A program made the translations under genes and the position numbers. From assembly GCF_000316645.1 (NCBI RefSeq), contig NC_019684.1, positions 5,492,001 to 5,556,000 on the forward strand: a DNA stretch of 64,000 nt, written 5' to 3'. Positions 1-7,891 of this stretch are shown here, piece after piece (within the stretch, counting starts at the first letter, position 1; each line of letters opens with the position of its first letter). This stretch comes from Nostoc sp. PCC 7524. GTDB taxonomy: Bacteria; Cyanobacteriota; Cyanobacteriia; Cyanobacteriales; Nostocaceae. The notes beneath the pieces are model-generated. The model was not told the DNA's origin, searched no databases, and worked only from the letters and a program-made list of their open reading frames with translations.

Positions 1-249
1 ACTATGGGGATTTTCCATTGCCCGCATTAAGGTGCGAACAATTGCTTCCGGGCCGGTGTCTGGAGATATCACATCCATTCCCCGGACAATACCTTGTGAG
101 CCATCTACCCAAAGAATACATTCGCCCTTGGCCTCTGAGTTGGAATGTAGGCCTTGTGATAACAACGGACGGCGATCGCCCTCCCATATAGAAGGAATTT
201 GCGTTAATTTCTTCAGCCGACGACTGGTAGAGCGATTAAAACTTGTCAT
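1..249 (-). CDS. Conserved hypothetical protein, N-terminal part only (runs off the left edge)
   Basis: Reading the minus strand from an ATG at 249 gives 83 open codons that continue past the left edge with no stop. The protein starts MTSFNRSTSRRLKKLTQIPS and contains ILWVDGSQGIVRGMDV followed by GPEAIVRTLMRAMENP. The basic N-terminus followed by an acidic, repeat-free segment has the composition of a real protein, and a HIP1 site lies inside the frame as in neighbouring genes. I do not recognise a named family with confidence. It resembles uncharacterised cyanobacterial proteins that carry a 'DxxxGxxRxxDVxxP' block. It is divergent from the next gene across a 324-bp gap. Confidence 0.6.
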   Translation of the reverse strand, partial: MTSFNRSTSRRLKKLTQIPSIWEGDRRPLLSQGLHSNSEAKGECILWVDGSQGIVRGMDVISPDTGPEAIVRTLMRAMENPHS

Positions 250-573
250 AGAGTAAAGTTAGTCAAAGAAGCAATTTAGAAGTAACCTTTTGGGAATGGC
301 TAACCGAGGATAACATTCACCCGGCTTTACCTGAAATTGGTTGTGACTCAGGTTGCCACAGGGATGGATCTATAAAAATACCGAATCTATAAACACACCG
401 AGTCTCTCAATTTTAGAATAAAAATCTTTCACTGCTTTTGACGGAGTGTTCACAATTTCGCAATTAGCAACATCATTCTCGCTAGAATAGGAACAAAAAT
501 CGCCAGACAACCCCAGGGCAATCACAAGCCCCAAACAGGGTATTTTAGACTACATAAGGAGTGGAAAACGCCA
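250..573. other. Divergent intergenic region
   Basis: This 324-bp stretch separates a minus-strand gene from a plus-strand gene, so it should hold promoters for both. I see no ORF of note, no tRNA and no strong hairpin. An AAGGAG Shine-Dalgarno sequence at 556-561 lies 12 nt before the ATG at 574 and fixes that start. Confidence 0.5.
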
Positions 574-930
574 ATGACACAAGCAACTCAATCTCAACAA
601 CGCGGCATACAGTTGAGTGAAGCAGCTCTTCGCCAAGTCAAATCTCTCCAAGAGCAGCAAGGACAAGACTTATGCTTACGGGTAGGAGTACGCCAAGGTG
701 GCTGCTCTGGGATGTCTTACATGATGGACTTTGAACAAGAAAGCCAGATCACTCCCCAGGATGAAGTTTTTGATTACGATGGCTTCAAAATCGTCTGCGA
801 TAAGAAGAGCCTATTATATCTTTATGGCTTAATGCTTGATTATAGCAATGCCATGATTGGCGGTGGTTTTCAATTCACTAACCCTAATGCTAACCAGACC
901 TGTGGTTGCGGCAAGTCATTTGGTGTGTAG
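574..930 (+). CDS. IscA/SufA-type iron-sulfur cluster assembly protein (HesB family)
   Basis: A-type Fe-S carrier of 118 residues, the usual family length. The three conserved cysteines are visible: C44 in GGCSGMSY, and C110 and C112 in the C-terminal CGCGKSFG. In this family they hold a nascent [2Fe-2S] or [4Fe-4S] cluster for transfer to apo-proteins in the cytosol. The first 12 residues are Gln-rich and probably disordered. The ATG at 574 follows an AAGGAG Shine-Dalgarno sequence. The gene is not beside sufBCDS here. The stop codon TAG is the first element of a TCAGTAGTCAAG-type repeat tract. Whether to call it iscA or sufA cannot be decided from sequence alone. Confidence 0.92.
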   Translation: MTQATQSQQRGIQLSEAALRQVKSLQEQQGQDLCLRVGVRQGGCSGMSYMMDFEQESQITPQDEVFDYDGFKIVCDKKSLLYLYGLMLDYSNAMIGGGFQFTNPNANQTCGCGKSFGV

Positions 931-1045
931 TCAGTAGTCAAGCGTCAAGAGTCCACAGTCAATTTTGGCAGAATTTTTGACTGTAGACTATTGACTAATG
1001 CCTAGTATTAACTATTGACTATTGACTATTGGCTATTAATTAATA
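928..1045. repeat. Short tandem heptamer-type repeat tract (TAGTCAA / CTATTGA units)
   Basis: The tract begins at the TAG stop of the Fe-S gene and consists of degenerate GTCAAGA/GTCAATA and CTATTGA units, with an inverted pair around 950-1000 (GTCCACAGTCAA versus TTGACTGTAGAC). It matches the short tandemly repeated repetitive (STRR) class known from heterocystous cyanobacteria. It ends just before the start of the next gene. Confidence 0.7.
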
Positions 1046-1049
1046 TTCT

Positions 1050-1472
1050 ATGACTCAAACGGTAGAAACCCTGTTTGATACAGGTTTGGAACGTTATAAA
1101 GCAGGAGAAGCGGCTACTGATTTAATCCCGGTGTTTAAAGAAGTGTGCGATCGCGCTCCGAAATTAAGTTCAGCTTGGATTTGTTTAGCTTGGTTGTATC
1201 TATTGGAGGATAAACCAAACTCAGGACTCAAAGCTGCTCAAAAAGCGGTAAAGTTAAATCCACAAGACCCCCAAGCAAGAGTTAATCTCGCTATAGCTAT
1301 GCTGGAAACTAACCAGAAAGGTGTGCGGCAACACATTGATGTGACGCAGCAATTAATTTTGGTCAATCCAGAATGGCGGGAGGAAATTCAAAATAGTATT
1401 GCAGACGGTTTAAGCCGAAAACCAGATTGGCCGAGTTTAGTAAAAGTTAAAAACTGGATATTTGGCGACTAG
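1050..1472 (+). CDS. Small TPR-repeat protein
   Basis: A 140-residue soluble protein. Residues about 40-100 form two tetratricopeptide-like helical hairpins: SSAWICLAWLYLLEDKPNSG then LKAAQKAVKLNPQDPQARVN, with the typical AxxLNPxDPxAR turn. The C-terminus (PEWREEIQNSI...GLSRKPDWPSL) is a conserved-looking tail found in cyanobacterial proteins of this size. TPR folds mediate protein-protein contacts. The partner is unknown. The ATG at 1050 has no obvious Shine-Dalgarno sequence because it directly follows a repeat tract. The stop is TAG and runs straight into another repeat. Confidence 0.7.
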   Translation: MTQTVETLFDTGLERYKAGEAATDLIPVFKEVCDRAPKLSSAWICLAWLYLLEDKPNSGLKAAQKAVKLNPQDPQARVNLAIAMLETNQKGVRQHIDVTQQLILVNPEWREEIQNSIADGLSRKPDWPSLVKVKNWIFGD

Positions 1473-1604
1473 AGACTAGGAAAAAGCAGGGGAGATAAGG
1501 ATATCTATAGTATTAGATCAATATACTGAATTTCCCAATCCCCAGTCCCCAATCCCCAGTCCCCAGTCCCTTCCAATCCCCAGTCCCCAATCCCCAATGA
1601 ATTT
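1473..1604. repeat. Dispersed 45-bp repeat joined to a CCCCAGT/CCCCAAT heptamer tract
   Basis: Positions 1491-1535 are an exact inverted copy of 10478-10522 (45 of 45 bases). Downstream, 1536-1598 is a run of CCCAATCCCCAGTCC heptamers of the STRR type. In both loci the 45-bp unit lies between an AGCAGGGGAG-type and a GGGGATTGGGGA-type tract, so the whole composite appears to have spread as a unit. Confidence 0.75.
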
Positions 1605-1850
1605 ATGAAAGATAAACTATTAAACTGGCTCAATTTGATTTTAGTAGCGGATGTATTCTTGGTTTTGTTTGGCTTTGCTTGGTTTGCGATCGCGGTTATG
1701 GGTGATGCAGCCGGAGTCAATTTAGGTCTAGATTTGTGGCATAAACTTTGGCAACCTGTGTTTAACCCAGCGATCGGTATCCTGATGGGGGGTGCGATTC
1801 TCAGTGGTTTGATTAGTTGGGTATCTAAAAAGTTTATTTCTAGTCCATAA
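1605..1850 (+). CDS. Small two-helix membrane protein
   Basis: An 81-residue protein with two predicted membrane helices: about residues 8-33 (LNLILVADVFLVLFGFAWF) and about 58-72 (FNPAIGILMGGAILSGLISW), with a short loop between them. It ends in a basic VSKKFISSP tail. I know no function for it. The length, the codon style and the HIP1 half-site inside the frame support a real gene. It starts just after a C-rich heptamer tract with no clear Shine-Dalgarno sequence, and its TAA stop is followed at once by AAGAGTCAATAGTC repeats. It is convergent with the epimerase gene. Confidence 0.6.
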   Translation: MKDKLLNWLNLILVADVFLVLFGFAWFAIAVMGDAAGVNLGLDLWHKLWQPVFNPAIGILMGGAILSGLISWVSKKFISSP

Positions 1851-1917
1851 TCAAGAGTCAATAGTCAACAGTTAACTATCTCCTCGACTTTTGACTATGG
1901 ACTGTGGACTATTGACT

Positions 1918-2841
1918 CTATTGCAAAATTTCCTTCAGTGCTGGTTGTAAACTAGGGTACTGATACTCAAAACCAGACTCTAAAGTGCGTTTAGGAAGAA
2001 CTTGTTGCCCTTCTAACACTACGATCGCTCCGTCTCCTAACAGTGCTTCCAAAGCAAAACTAGGAACAGGTAGCCAAGAGGGACGATTCATCACTTGACC
2101 CATAGTTTGGCTTAAATCATTCATCCGTATAGGATTAGGGGCAGTAGCGTTATATACTCCTTCCATTTGCGGCTTTGTTAAAGCTTGGACAATCAAGTTT
2201 ACCAAGTCGTCTATGTGAATCCAGGAAAACCACTGCCTACCGCTACCAATAGGCCCACCAGCAAACAGTTTAAAAGGGGTGATCATTTTACCTAAAGCAC
2301 CACCCAATCCCAGCACAATACCGAAACGTAAAATTACTAAGCGTACACCAGCATCTTTAACTTTTTGCGCTTCTGCTTCCCAAGCTTGGCAGACTTGAGC
2401 TAAAAAATCCTTGCCAGAGGTGCTACTTTCATCAAAGGTAGCAGTTTCACTTGTGCCGTAATAGCCAATGGCAGAAGCATTAACTAACACCCTAGGTTTG
2501 GGGTTGGCTTTAGCTATGGCTTCGACGATTTTTTGTGTGCCTAACTGACGACTATTCAGGATTTCTCGTTTGTGTTCTGGTGTCCAACGGGTTTCAGCAA
2601 TGGGTTCTCCGGCTAAATTCACCACACCATCACAACCCCCTACTGCATCTTGCCAAGCACCGGATGTAGTGGGTGTATAAGCAACAATCTCTACATTGCC
2701 AAAAGCTTCTACTGGAAACATCTTGCGAGCAGAAGCAGTGTTACGGGTTAATACTACTATTTGATTACCTTCTTTGTGCAGTCTTTCTACCAACCGACTA
2801 CCTACAAATCCTGTTGCGCCGGTAATTGCTATTTTCATCAT
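1918..2841 (-). CDS. TIGR01777-type NAD(P)-dependent epimerase (YfcH / cyanobacterial SulA-like)
   Basis: A 307-residue short-chain dehydrogenase of the extended type. The N-terminus is a Rossmann fold with ITGATGFVGSRLVERL (NAD(P)-binding GxxGxxG, residues about 6-21). NLAGEPIAETRWT and SAIGYYG, hallmarks of the YfcH/TIGR01777 group, follow, then a C-terminal DUF1731-type segment (NATAPNPIRMNDLSQTMGQV...LPKRTLESGFEYQYPSL). Family knowledge: the cyanobacterial and plastid members (Synechocystis slr1223, Arabidopsis GC1/SulA) are linked to cell or chloroplast division, but the substrate is unknown. The TAG stop is the first codon of an AGTCAATAGTCCACAG repeat tract shared with the convergent neighbour. 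Confidence 0.88.
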   Translation of the reverse strand: MMKIAITGATGFVGSRLVERLHKEGNQIVVLTRNTASARKMFPVEAFGNVEIVAYTPTTSGAWQDAVGGCDGVVNLAGEPIAETRWTPEHKREILNSRQLGTQKIVEAIAKANPKPRVLVNASAIGYYGTSETATFDESSTSGKDFLAQVCQAWEAEAQKVKDAGVRLVILRFGIVLGLGGALGKMITPFKLFAGGPIGSGRQWFSWIHIDDLVNLIVQALTKPQMEGVYNATAPNPIRMNDLSQTMGQVMNRPSWLPVPSFALEALLGDGAIVVLEGQQVLPKRTLESGFEYQYPSLQPALKEILQ

Positions 2842-2948
2842 GCACCTCCGCCAAACCCTTATTTTAAAGTTTTTTATCTAATTTTAAAAATATGTTACAG
2901 CATTGGGCATGGGGGAGTAAGAACATTATGTTTGAACGCAAATCAGTA

Positions 2949-3062
2949 TTACTTTTTACTTTTAGTAGTCAGTATTGTGGTAAACATCATAAACATACCA
3001 CCGACAAGAATAATGATTGCTAGCCCTCCTGTCACTAAGTCGAGTAAATTTTGATTTTCCAT
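2949..3062 (-). CDS. Putative 37-residue single-span membrane protein
   Basis: An ATG at 3062 opens a 37-codon frame with a hydrophilic N-terminus (MENQNLLDLVTGG), one hydrophobic helix (LAIIILVGGMFMMFTTIL) and a basic end (TTKSKK). This N-out/C-basic single-span layout is like the small subunits of cyanobacterial photosynthetic and NDH complexes, but I do not match it to PsbX, PsaM, PetN, PetG, PetM or Psb30. It sits 108 bp upstream of the epimerase gene on the same strand and could share its transcript. No good Shine-Dalgarno sequence is visible. Confidence 0.4.
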   Translation of the reverse strand: MENQNLLDLVTGGLAIIILVGGMFMMFTTILTTKSKK

Positions 3063-3120
3063 AAGTGAAAAGTCCATAGTCAAAAGTCCATAGTCAATAG
3101 TTTATAGGCTAATGACTAAT

Positions 3121-3184
3121 GTACGGGCGAGTTAAGTAAGAACTCTCCTTGGCTCAAAGATGATCTGGCTAAACCCGCCCCTAC
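3121..3184. repeat. Palindromic element GTACGGGCGAGTT ... AACCCGCCCCTAC
   Basis: The arms 3121-3134 and 3171-3184 pair over 14 bp with three mismatches around a 36-nt centre. The GTAGGGGCGGGTTT type of arm is a common intergenic palindrome in Nostoc-type genomes. It lies between a CTATTGA-type tract and the end of the following minus-strand gene, and could act as a transcript-end hairpin. Confidence 0.55.
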
Positions 3185-3192
3185 TGACTAAT

Positions 3193-4329
3193 TTAAAAAT
3201 CAACTCCCCGTTTGAGTTCTACACCGTGGTTAGCATAGTGTTTGTGACAGTAAACTTCCGAGTGAATGCTAGCTAAATCAAAGTAGGCGGGATGATTTTG
3301 GCAGCGTCCGGTAATAATAATTTCGGTGTCGCGGGGTTTGCGGAGTAAAGCTTGGACAATCGGCTCAACGGGAAGTAGTTCTAAGTCAACGGTGGGATTA
3401 AGTTCATCGAGGATGATGGTTTTATACAAGCCAGAGGCGATCGCCGTTTTGGCAATTTCCCAACCTCGTTCAGCTTCTACATAGTCTAATTCTTGTCGGG
3501 AATTACGCCAGACAATGGCATCTCGGCCACAACGTTGATGATCTACTACTTCCGGATAGGATTGTCGCAAAGCGGCGATCGCTGCATCTTCTGTGTAGCC
3601 GCTACCACCTTTGAGCCACTGCATAATCAAGACACGAGTTGAGCCTGGATGGTTAATACCTCTACCAATGGCTTGTAAGGCTTTGCCTAAAGCACTGGTA
3701 GATTTACCTTTACCTGCACCTGTGTAAATTTCAATGCCTTTAATCAATAGTTCTGTAGCTGTGGGGTGATGTTGAGGTTTCATTTCTGAATGCAAGTCCG
3801 CAATATCTAGTAATTGCTGCGGCGCACCCCGTCCTGTGGCGATGATTTCTAACTCTTGGGGTTTAGATTTGATTGTCCGCACTACCTCATCCACTGAGAG
3901 TAAACCCAAATCTAGGACGGGGTTAAGTTCATCTAAGACGACGACAGAATATAAACCAGAGGCGATCGCGCCTTTGGCTACATCCCAACCCCTTGCTGCT
4001 TCAGCACGATCAAAGGCGGTAATTTCATCTAGCCCAAAAAATTCTGCTCTCCCTGTGCGGACTTGATCGATTAAATGGGGAAAACCGCGTTGTAAGGCCG
4101 CGATCGCGCCATCTTCGTCATAATCTCGTTCTGGCCCTTTTAAAAAGCGCAGTAGTAAAACCCGGTTGGAATTATTCGGTGTGTTGATTCCTAAGCCAAT
4201 AGAGCGCAAAACCACCCCTAAAGCTGCTTGGGATTTTCCTTTGCCCACACCATCGTACACGTGTATTTGGCCAGTAAGCCGTTCCGAACGCACTTGCGCT
4301 GTGCGAATACCGATGCCGTTCCTTGTCAT
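3193..4329 (-). CDS. Tandem-duplicated cob(I)alamin adenosyltransferase-like protein (CobO/BtuR P-loop family)
   Basis: The 378-residue protein contains the same fold twice. Both halves have a P-loop of the GxGKGKS type (VYDGVGKGKSQAALG near residue 25 and IYTGAGKGKSTSALG near residue 203). They also share a LRFLKG/MQWLKG strand, an ARGWDVAK/AERGWEIAK helix and a VLDELNP(x)(x)DL Walker-B-like motif. Family knowledge: CobO/BtuR enzymes transfer the adenosyl group of ATP to Co(I) corrinoids in B12 synthesis or salvage. The second half keeps the KRGVDF-type family C-terminus and the first half lost it. I chose the ATG at 4329; an upstream in-frame ATG at 4383 gives 18 more residues with no family likeness. 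cbiT, another corrinoid gene, lies 5.5 kb away. Confidence 0.85.
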   Translation of the reverse strand: MTRNGIGIRTAQVRSERLTGQIHVYDGVGKGKSQAALGVVLRSIGLGINTPNNSNRVLLLRFLKGPERDYDEDGAIAALQRGFPHLIDQVRTGRAEFFGLDEITAFDRAEAARGWDVAKGAIASGLYSVVVLDELNPVLDLGLLSVDEVVRTIKSKPQELEIIATGRGAPQQLLDIADLHSEMKPQHHPTATELLIKGIEIYTGAGKGKSTSALGKALQAIGRGINHPGSTRVLIMQWLKGGSGYTEDAAIAALRQSYPEVVDHQRCGRDAIVWRNSRQELDYVEAERGWEIAKTAIASGLYKTIILDELNPTVDLELLPVEPIVQALLRKPRDTEIIITGRCQNHPAYFDLASIHSEVYCHKHYANHGVELKRGVDF

Positions 4330-4646
4330 CTGTTGAAAAGCTGTAACGTGGCAGTCTCTAATCTTACCGGAGGTTCTGCACAATCAGCCAGTATAGAAAG
4401 TTCAAGATTAAAATACTTACTCCTAGAGGCTAATTATGAGAGTCAATCATCATTAGTATTTTCTCCCACCTGCGGGTAGGCTTACGCCTTTGTAAGAAAA
4501 GCAAGCTACATCTTCCCCATCTCCAGTTCTTGGGTATATTAACGATAAATTGGGGTATACTGACACACCAAGATAGCAAGCAGCAGCAACCGTGAGATAT
4601 ATTGCCTTCTGCCTCCTGCCTCCTGCAACTCTACTTTTGTATTTTT

Positions 4647-5186
4647 ATGTTTGACGATTTGACTCTTCCGAGAATTTGGCCTATTGGTTTAATTTTGTTT
4701 AACTTTCTCTTCTTTGTGATTGCTATTCCTTTGGAAGCTTATGTTTTCCACAAAAGATTAAATTTTGATAAAAAATCTAGTGTATTTTATGCGATCGCAG
4801 TCAACCTATTTTCTGGAGTTATTGGTTGGCTGATCTTCTTTTTCTTAGAACCTAGATTACCAGTTGATCTGAAAACAGAACTAATTAACTATGTATTTTT
4901 TAATATTTTGCGTTCAACTAATACACAAGGTGTGTTAATTTTAACGACTATTACTATTTTCTTCGCCACCTTCTTAATGAAGTTTTTTCTGTTAAGAATT
5001 TTAGTCTTCACAATTAACGAAGATTTTACCAAAAAGCCAGAAGAAAATCCTAGTATTTCCCGTTCAAAATTTCGCTTTATTAGTAAAGCTCAATTCCAAA
5101 ATACCAATTTGGTGACTACTACAGTCATAGCCAATTCATTGAGTTACACTGCCATTACTGTTATTTTATGGTTGCGTAACAGATAA
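4647..5186 (+). CDS. fraC: Filament integrity protein FraC
   Basis: From the ATG at 4647 the product is 179 residues, the length known for Anabaena FraC. An in-frame start at 4602 would add a segment encoded by a CTTCTGCCTCCTGCC repeat and is unlikely. Three hydrophobic spans are visible: about residues 10-33 ([20 protein letters not shown]), 48-70 ([20 protein letters not shown]) and 95-120, followed by a soluble tail and a last hydrophobic stretch. Established knowledge: FraC sits at the intercellular septa with FraD and is needed to keep filaments long under nitrogen starvation and for cell-cell molecular exchange. It is the first gene of fraC-fraD-fraE, 56 bp before fraD. Confidence 0.92.
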   Translation: MFDDLTLPRIWPIGLILFNFLFFVIAIPLEAYVFHKRLNFDKKSSVFYAIAVNLFSGVIGWLIFFFLEPRLPVDLKTELINYVFFNILRSTNTQGVLILTTITIFFATFLMKFFLLRILVFTINEDFTKKPEENPSISRSKFRFISKAQFQNTNLVTTTVIANSLSYTAITVILWLRNR

Positions 5187-5230
5187 AAGTCACTAACTAT
5201 TGATGACAAAATTCTAACTTTCGATTGTTT

Positions 5231-5238
5231 GGAGGTGG
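5231..5238 (+). promoter_or_regulatory. Strong Shine-Dalgarno sequence for a TTG start of fraD
   Basis: GGAGGTGG at 5231-5238 ends four bases before TTG at 5243-5245. No ATG or GTG lies at a suitable distance in the fraD frame, so this site decides the unusual start codon. Confidence 0.75.
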
Positions 5239-5242
5239 CTAA

Positions 5243-6271
5243 TTGAATTCTTTAATTAAGGACATTTCCGGGATATTCAAAATTTTTGAAGATGTTTATG
5301 AACGTCTTAAAAAAATCTTGATTCCGCCCAAAGCTTATTCTTGGCAAACTTTAATTTATTTAAGTGTTTTTTCTTGGGTATTATCTTATTTCGCCATAGG
5401 TTATATCAGGGATGCAATAGCACTTTTTGGCTGGTTATTTTTAATTGCTGGTACAGCTTGGTATACCACTGATGATCCTCTAAAAATACCAGGTACTTTT
5501 ATGCCAGTAGGTGCAGTGATTACAGGATTTATCGTCAGCATCTTTGCATTTGGCAACCAAGAAACTGGCGTTACACCAATGACAATTGTTTTATGGCCAA
5601 CAATATCAGCATTGATTACAGCGATTCCAGAATTTATTGAAGGTAGTGATACTGATTCTAAAGCGCGCATTCCTAAGCCAGAAGCTCGGCAAAAAATCAT
5701 CATTTTAGTTGGTAGTTGCATGATTATTAGTTGCTGGTTTCAGTTTTATTTTGTCATGAATAAATGGATACAGGAGTATCCTAGTCTGCTATCAGATAAC
5801 TTCCAGCGTAGTACCTTTGTGATTAGAAGGGAGGCACGAGAAGAAGTACCAGAGAATGGGGTTGTAATTCTGAATAGACTGCAACCATTAGTAGAAGAAC
5901 AAATAGCTGACAAACCTTGGTCAGAAGTGGAAAGATGGTTGTTAGAGGCCAATGTCAGGTTAGGCCAATTAGGTAAGCAAGTTTTGGATACAAATTTAGC
6001 GCAATATGAAGAAAAAGAACTATGGCGGATTGAACCGCGTGTAGTGAATACTAAAACTGGGTATAGGTTAGATTTACTAAGTATCTGGATAGGCCCAAGT
6101 TCTAATCCCAAAGGTTATTATCTGAAAAAATCTTGCCAAATTGAACCAGTTGCTATTGCTACAGGACAAAGAAATACTAAGAAATTACCAGAAGATAAAC
6201 CTGCTGTAGCAGAAATTGATTGTGAACGCTTAAGTAAATTTATTGCTGATTCACCGCCAGCGCAGCAGTAG
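5243..6271 (+). CDS. fraD: Filament integrity / septal-junction protein FraD
   Basis: A 342-residue membrane protein. The N-terminal half has several membrane spans (about residues 35-70, 85-105, 112-130 and 158-175, e.g. LFGWLFLIAGTAWY and GAVITGFIVSIFAFG). Then comes an extracytoplasmic part of about 165 residues with charged helices (IADKPWSEVERWLLEANVRL, QYEEKELWRIEP). Established knowledge: FraD localises to septa and forms the plug module of the cyanobacterial septal junctions; mutants fragment and cannot grow on N2. The start is TTG at 5243 with an excellent GGAGGT. The stop TAG flows directly into a GGGATTGGGG repeat, and the CDS ends with a short Ala/Pro/Gln tail. Confidence 0.92.
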   Translation: MNSLIKDISGIFKIFEDVYERLKKILIPPKAYSWQTLIYLSVFSWVLSYFAIGYIRDAIALFGWLFLIAGTAWYTTDDPLKIPGTFMPVGAVITGFIVSIFAFGNQETGVTPMTIVLWPTISALITAIPEFIEGSDTDSKARIPKPEARQKIIILVGSCMIISCWFQFYFVMNKWIQEYPSLLSDNFQRSTFVIRREAREEVPENGVVILNRLQPLVEEQIADKPWSEVERWLLEANVRLGQLGKQVLDTNLAQYEEKELWRIEPRVVNTKTGYRLDLLSIWIGPSSNPKGYYLKKSCQIEPVAIATGQRNTKKLPEDKPAVAEIDCERLSKFIADSPPAQQ

Positions 6272-6353
6272 GGATTGGGGATTGGGGATTGGGAAAGCAG
6301 GGGAGCAGGGGGAGCAGGGGAGAATAACTATTGCTTATTGCCTATTGCCTATT
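6272..6353 (+). repeat. Composite heptamer repeat (GGGATTG)n - (GGAGCAG)n - (TATTGCC)n
   Basis: Three different heptamer blocks follow each other in a fixed order between fraD and fraE. The same order recurs in inverted orientation at 11483-11554 and, with variations, at 15675-15850. It starts directly at the fraD stop codon. It adds about 100 bp to the fraD-fraE spacing. Confidence 0.75.
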
Positions 6354-6379
6354 TCTTATTAACTAACGACTAATTGACT

Positions 6380-7153
6380 ATGACTAGAATTTTCGTAATT
6401 GCCAAAAATGTGTTTCAGGAAGTGGTGCGCGATCGCATCCTGTATATTATCGGTTTTTATGCTTTAATCTTGGCTGTGGCTATCCGGGCTTTACCTGAGT
6501 ATGCAGCTAGTACCGAAGACAAAATGTTTGTAGACTTTGGTTTGGCAGCGATGAGTGCCATTAGTCTCATTGTGACTGTATTTATTGGTACAGGACTGGT
6601 TAACAAAGAAATCGAAAAACGCACTATCCTGTTATTGATTGCTAAACCTGTCAGCCGTGGGGAATTTATCACAGGTAAATTCTTGGGTTTATCTTCTGTT
6701 GTGTTTGTCTTACTCGCCAGTATGACAGCTATTTATCTACTGTTTTTGCAGTTTGGTAATATTCCCTATTCAATGGCAAGTATTTTAATTGCATCGATGT
6801 TTTTATGCTTGCAATTGGCTGTGATGACTGCTGTTGCTATTACTTTTGGTGTATTTACTAGCTCTTTGTTAGCAGTCTCTCTAACATTTGCTGTATATTT
6901 GATGGGGAATATTACTCAAAATTTAGTACAACTGAGTCGGATAAGTCGCAATCCTTTAATGGAACGCATCACTCATACTTTATATCTGATATTGCCAGAT
7001 TTATCTCGACTAGATTTAAAAAATGATGCTGTTTATGGACTGCAAGCAATACCTAATGTTACTACATTGATTAGCAATGCAGGTTATGGCGTAATTTACA
7101 TTACCATGCTGTTAGCGATCGCAATTTTTATATTCTCACGTCGGGAATTTTAA
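6380..7153 (+). CDS. fraE: Filament integrity protein FraE, ABC-2-type permease
   Basis: A 257-residue polytopic membrane protein with about six spans, such as ILYIIGFYALILAVAIRAL, AISLIVTVFIGTGLV and LGLSSVVFVLLASMTAIYL. Between spans 2 and 3 lies the ABC-2 signature-like stretch NKEIEKRTILLLIAKPVSRG. The last span ends in the short FSRREF tail typical of ABC-2 permeases. Established knowledge: FraE is an ABC-2 permease-like protein needed for filament integrity and heterocyst maturation with FraC and FraD. No ATP-binding partner is encoded nearby. I chose the ATG at 6380; a TTG at 6374 is also in frame. The repeat tract before it leaves no clear Shine-Dalgarno sequence. Confidence 0.9.
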   Translation: MTRIFVIAKNVFQEVVRDRILYIIGFYALILAVAIRALPEYAASTEDKMFVDFGLAAMSAISLIVTVFIGTGLVNKEIEKRTILLLIAKPVSRGEFITGKFLGLSSVVFVLLASMTAIYLLFLQFGNIPYSMASILIASMFLCLQLAVMTAVAITFGVFTSSLLAVSLTFAVYLMGNITQNLVQLSRISRNPLMERITHTLYLILPDLSRLDLKNDAVYGLQAIPNVTTLISNAGYGVIYITMLLAIAIFIFSRREF

Positions 7154-7167
7154 TCAAGAAAATGAAC

Positions 7168-7196
7168 AGGATTCAGGTGCTAATATTCTGAATCCT
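7168..7196 (+). terminator. Rho-independent terminator after fraE
   Basis: A perfect 9-bp stem, AGGATTCAG (7168-7176) with CTGAATCCT (7188-7196), has an 11-nt loop and is followed by a T-rich run (CTATTTTGTATTTGTC). It sits 15 bp after the fraE stop and also faces the convergent pentapeptide gene. Confidence 0.75.
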
Positions 7197-7222
7197 CTAT
7201 TTTGTATTTGTCTTTTGTGTAA

Positions 7223-7882
7223 TCATTCAATAATGGCTATCTGATGGTGTTGAATTGTGCCATTAGGCTCAATTGTATCGCGCAATTTGGCAAAAATTAA
7301 TTTGGTGTCTTGCAGGTTGGCATCACTCAAGTTAGCCTTGGTGAGATTTGCCCATGTTAAGTCAGCACCAGTCAAGTTAACTCCGGTTAAATTAGCTTCT
7401 AGTAGGATAGCTCCGCATAACTTGCTGGCGGTAAGATTAGCTCTAGTTAAATTAGCTTCAATTAAAGATGCTTCCACTAACTTAGCCTGAGTGAAGTTGG
7501 TTTCCTGTAAATCAGCTTCACACAAAGAAGCTCCCCAAAAGTTTGTACCATGACATTGCGATCGCCACAAAAAAGCTCGGCATAAATTTGCATAGGTTAA
7601 ATCAGCATGATTTAAATTAACTTCTGATAAAGAAGCTTCATATAACTTAGCTTCACGCAAATTAGCTTGCATTAAATTTGCACCGTTGAGGTTAGCACCT
7701 GTCATTACACAACCGCATAAATTAGCAAAGCTTAAATCTGCTCCAATCAAGTTAATCCCACTCAAGTCAACTCCTGCCAAGTCAATACCACTCAAATCAC
7801 ATCCACTGAAATCTCGACGCTGACAAAATTTGTCTTTGATTTGACTCAATACTAATTCTTGTTTGCCAGCAAAATTTTTCAT
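7223..7882 (-). CDS. Pentapeptide-repeat protein
   Basis: A 219-residue protein made almost entirely of A(D/N)Lxx pentapeptides from about residue 25 to 205, for example SGIDLAGVDLSGINLIGADL. About 35 such units would form a right-handed quadrilateral beta-helix of roughly nine coils. The centre (CRAFLWRSQCHGTNFWGASL) is the least regular part. These proteins are numerous in Nostoc-type genomes; functions are mostly unknown, and it lacks signal or membrane segments. I chose the ATG at 7882, which has GAGGTG seven bases upstream; the GTG at 7891 overlaps that site. It is convergent with fraE. Confidence 0.85.
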   Translation of the reverse strand: MKNFAGKQELVLSQIKDKFCQRRDFSGCDLSGIDLAGVDLSGINLIGADLSFANLCGCVMTGANLNGANLMQANLREAKLYEASLSEVNLNHADLTYANLCRAFLWRSQCHGTNFWGASLCEADLQETNFTQAKLVEASLIEANLTRANLTASKLCGAILLEANLTGVNLTGADLTWANLTKANLSDANLQDTKLIFAKLRDTIEPNGTIQHHQIAIIE

Positions 7883-7891
7883 TGTATTCAC

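Noticed and set aside
4384..4560. Possible cobalamin riboswitch upstream of the CobO-like gene
   Set aside because: AGACTGCCACG and GTGGGAGAAAATACT recall parts of the consensus, but the B12 box and the conserved core helices cannot be drawn, so it is not reported.
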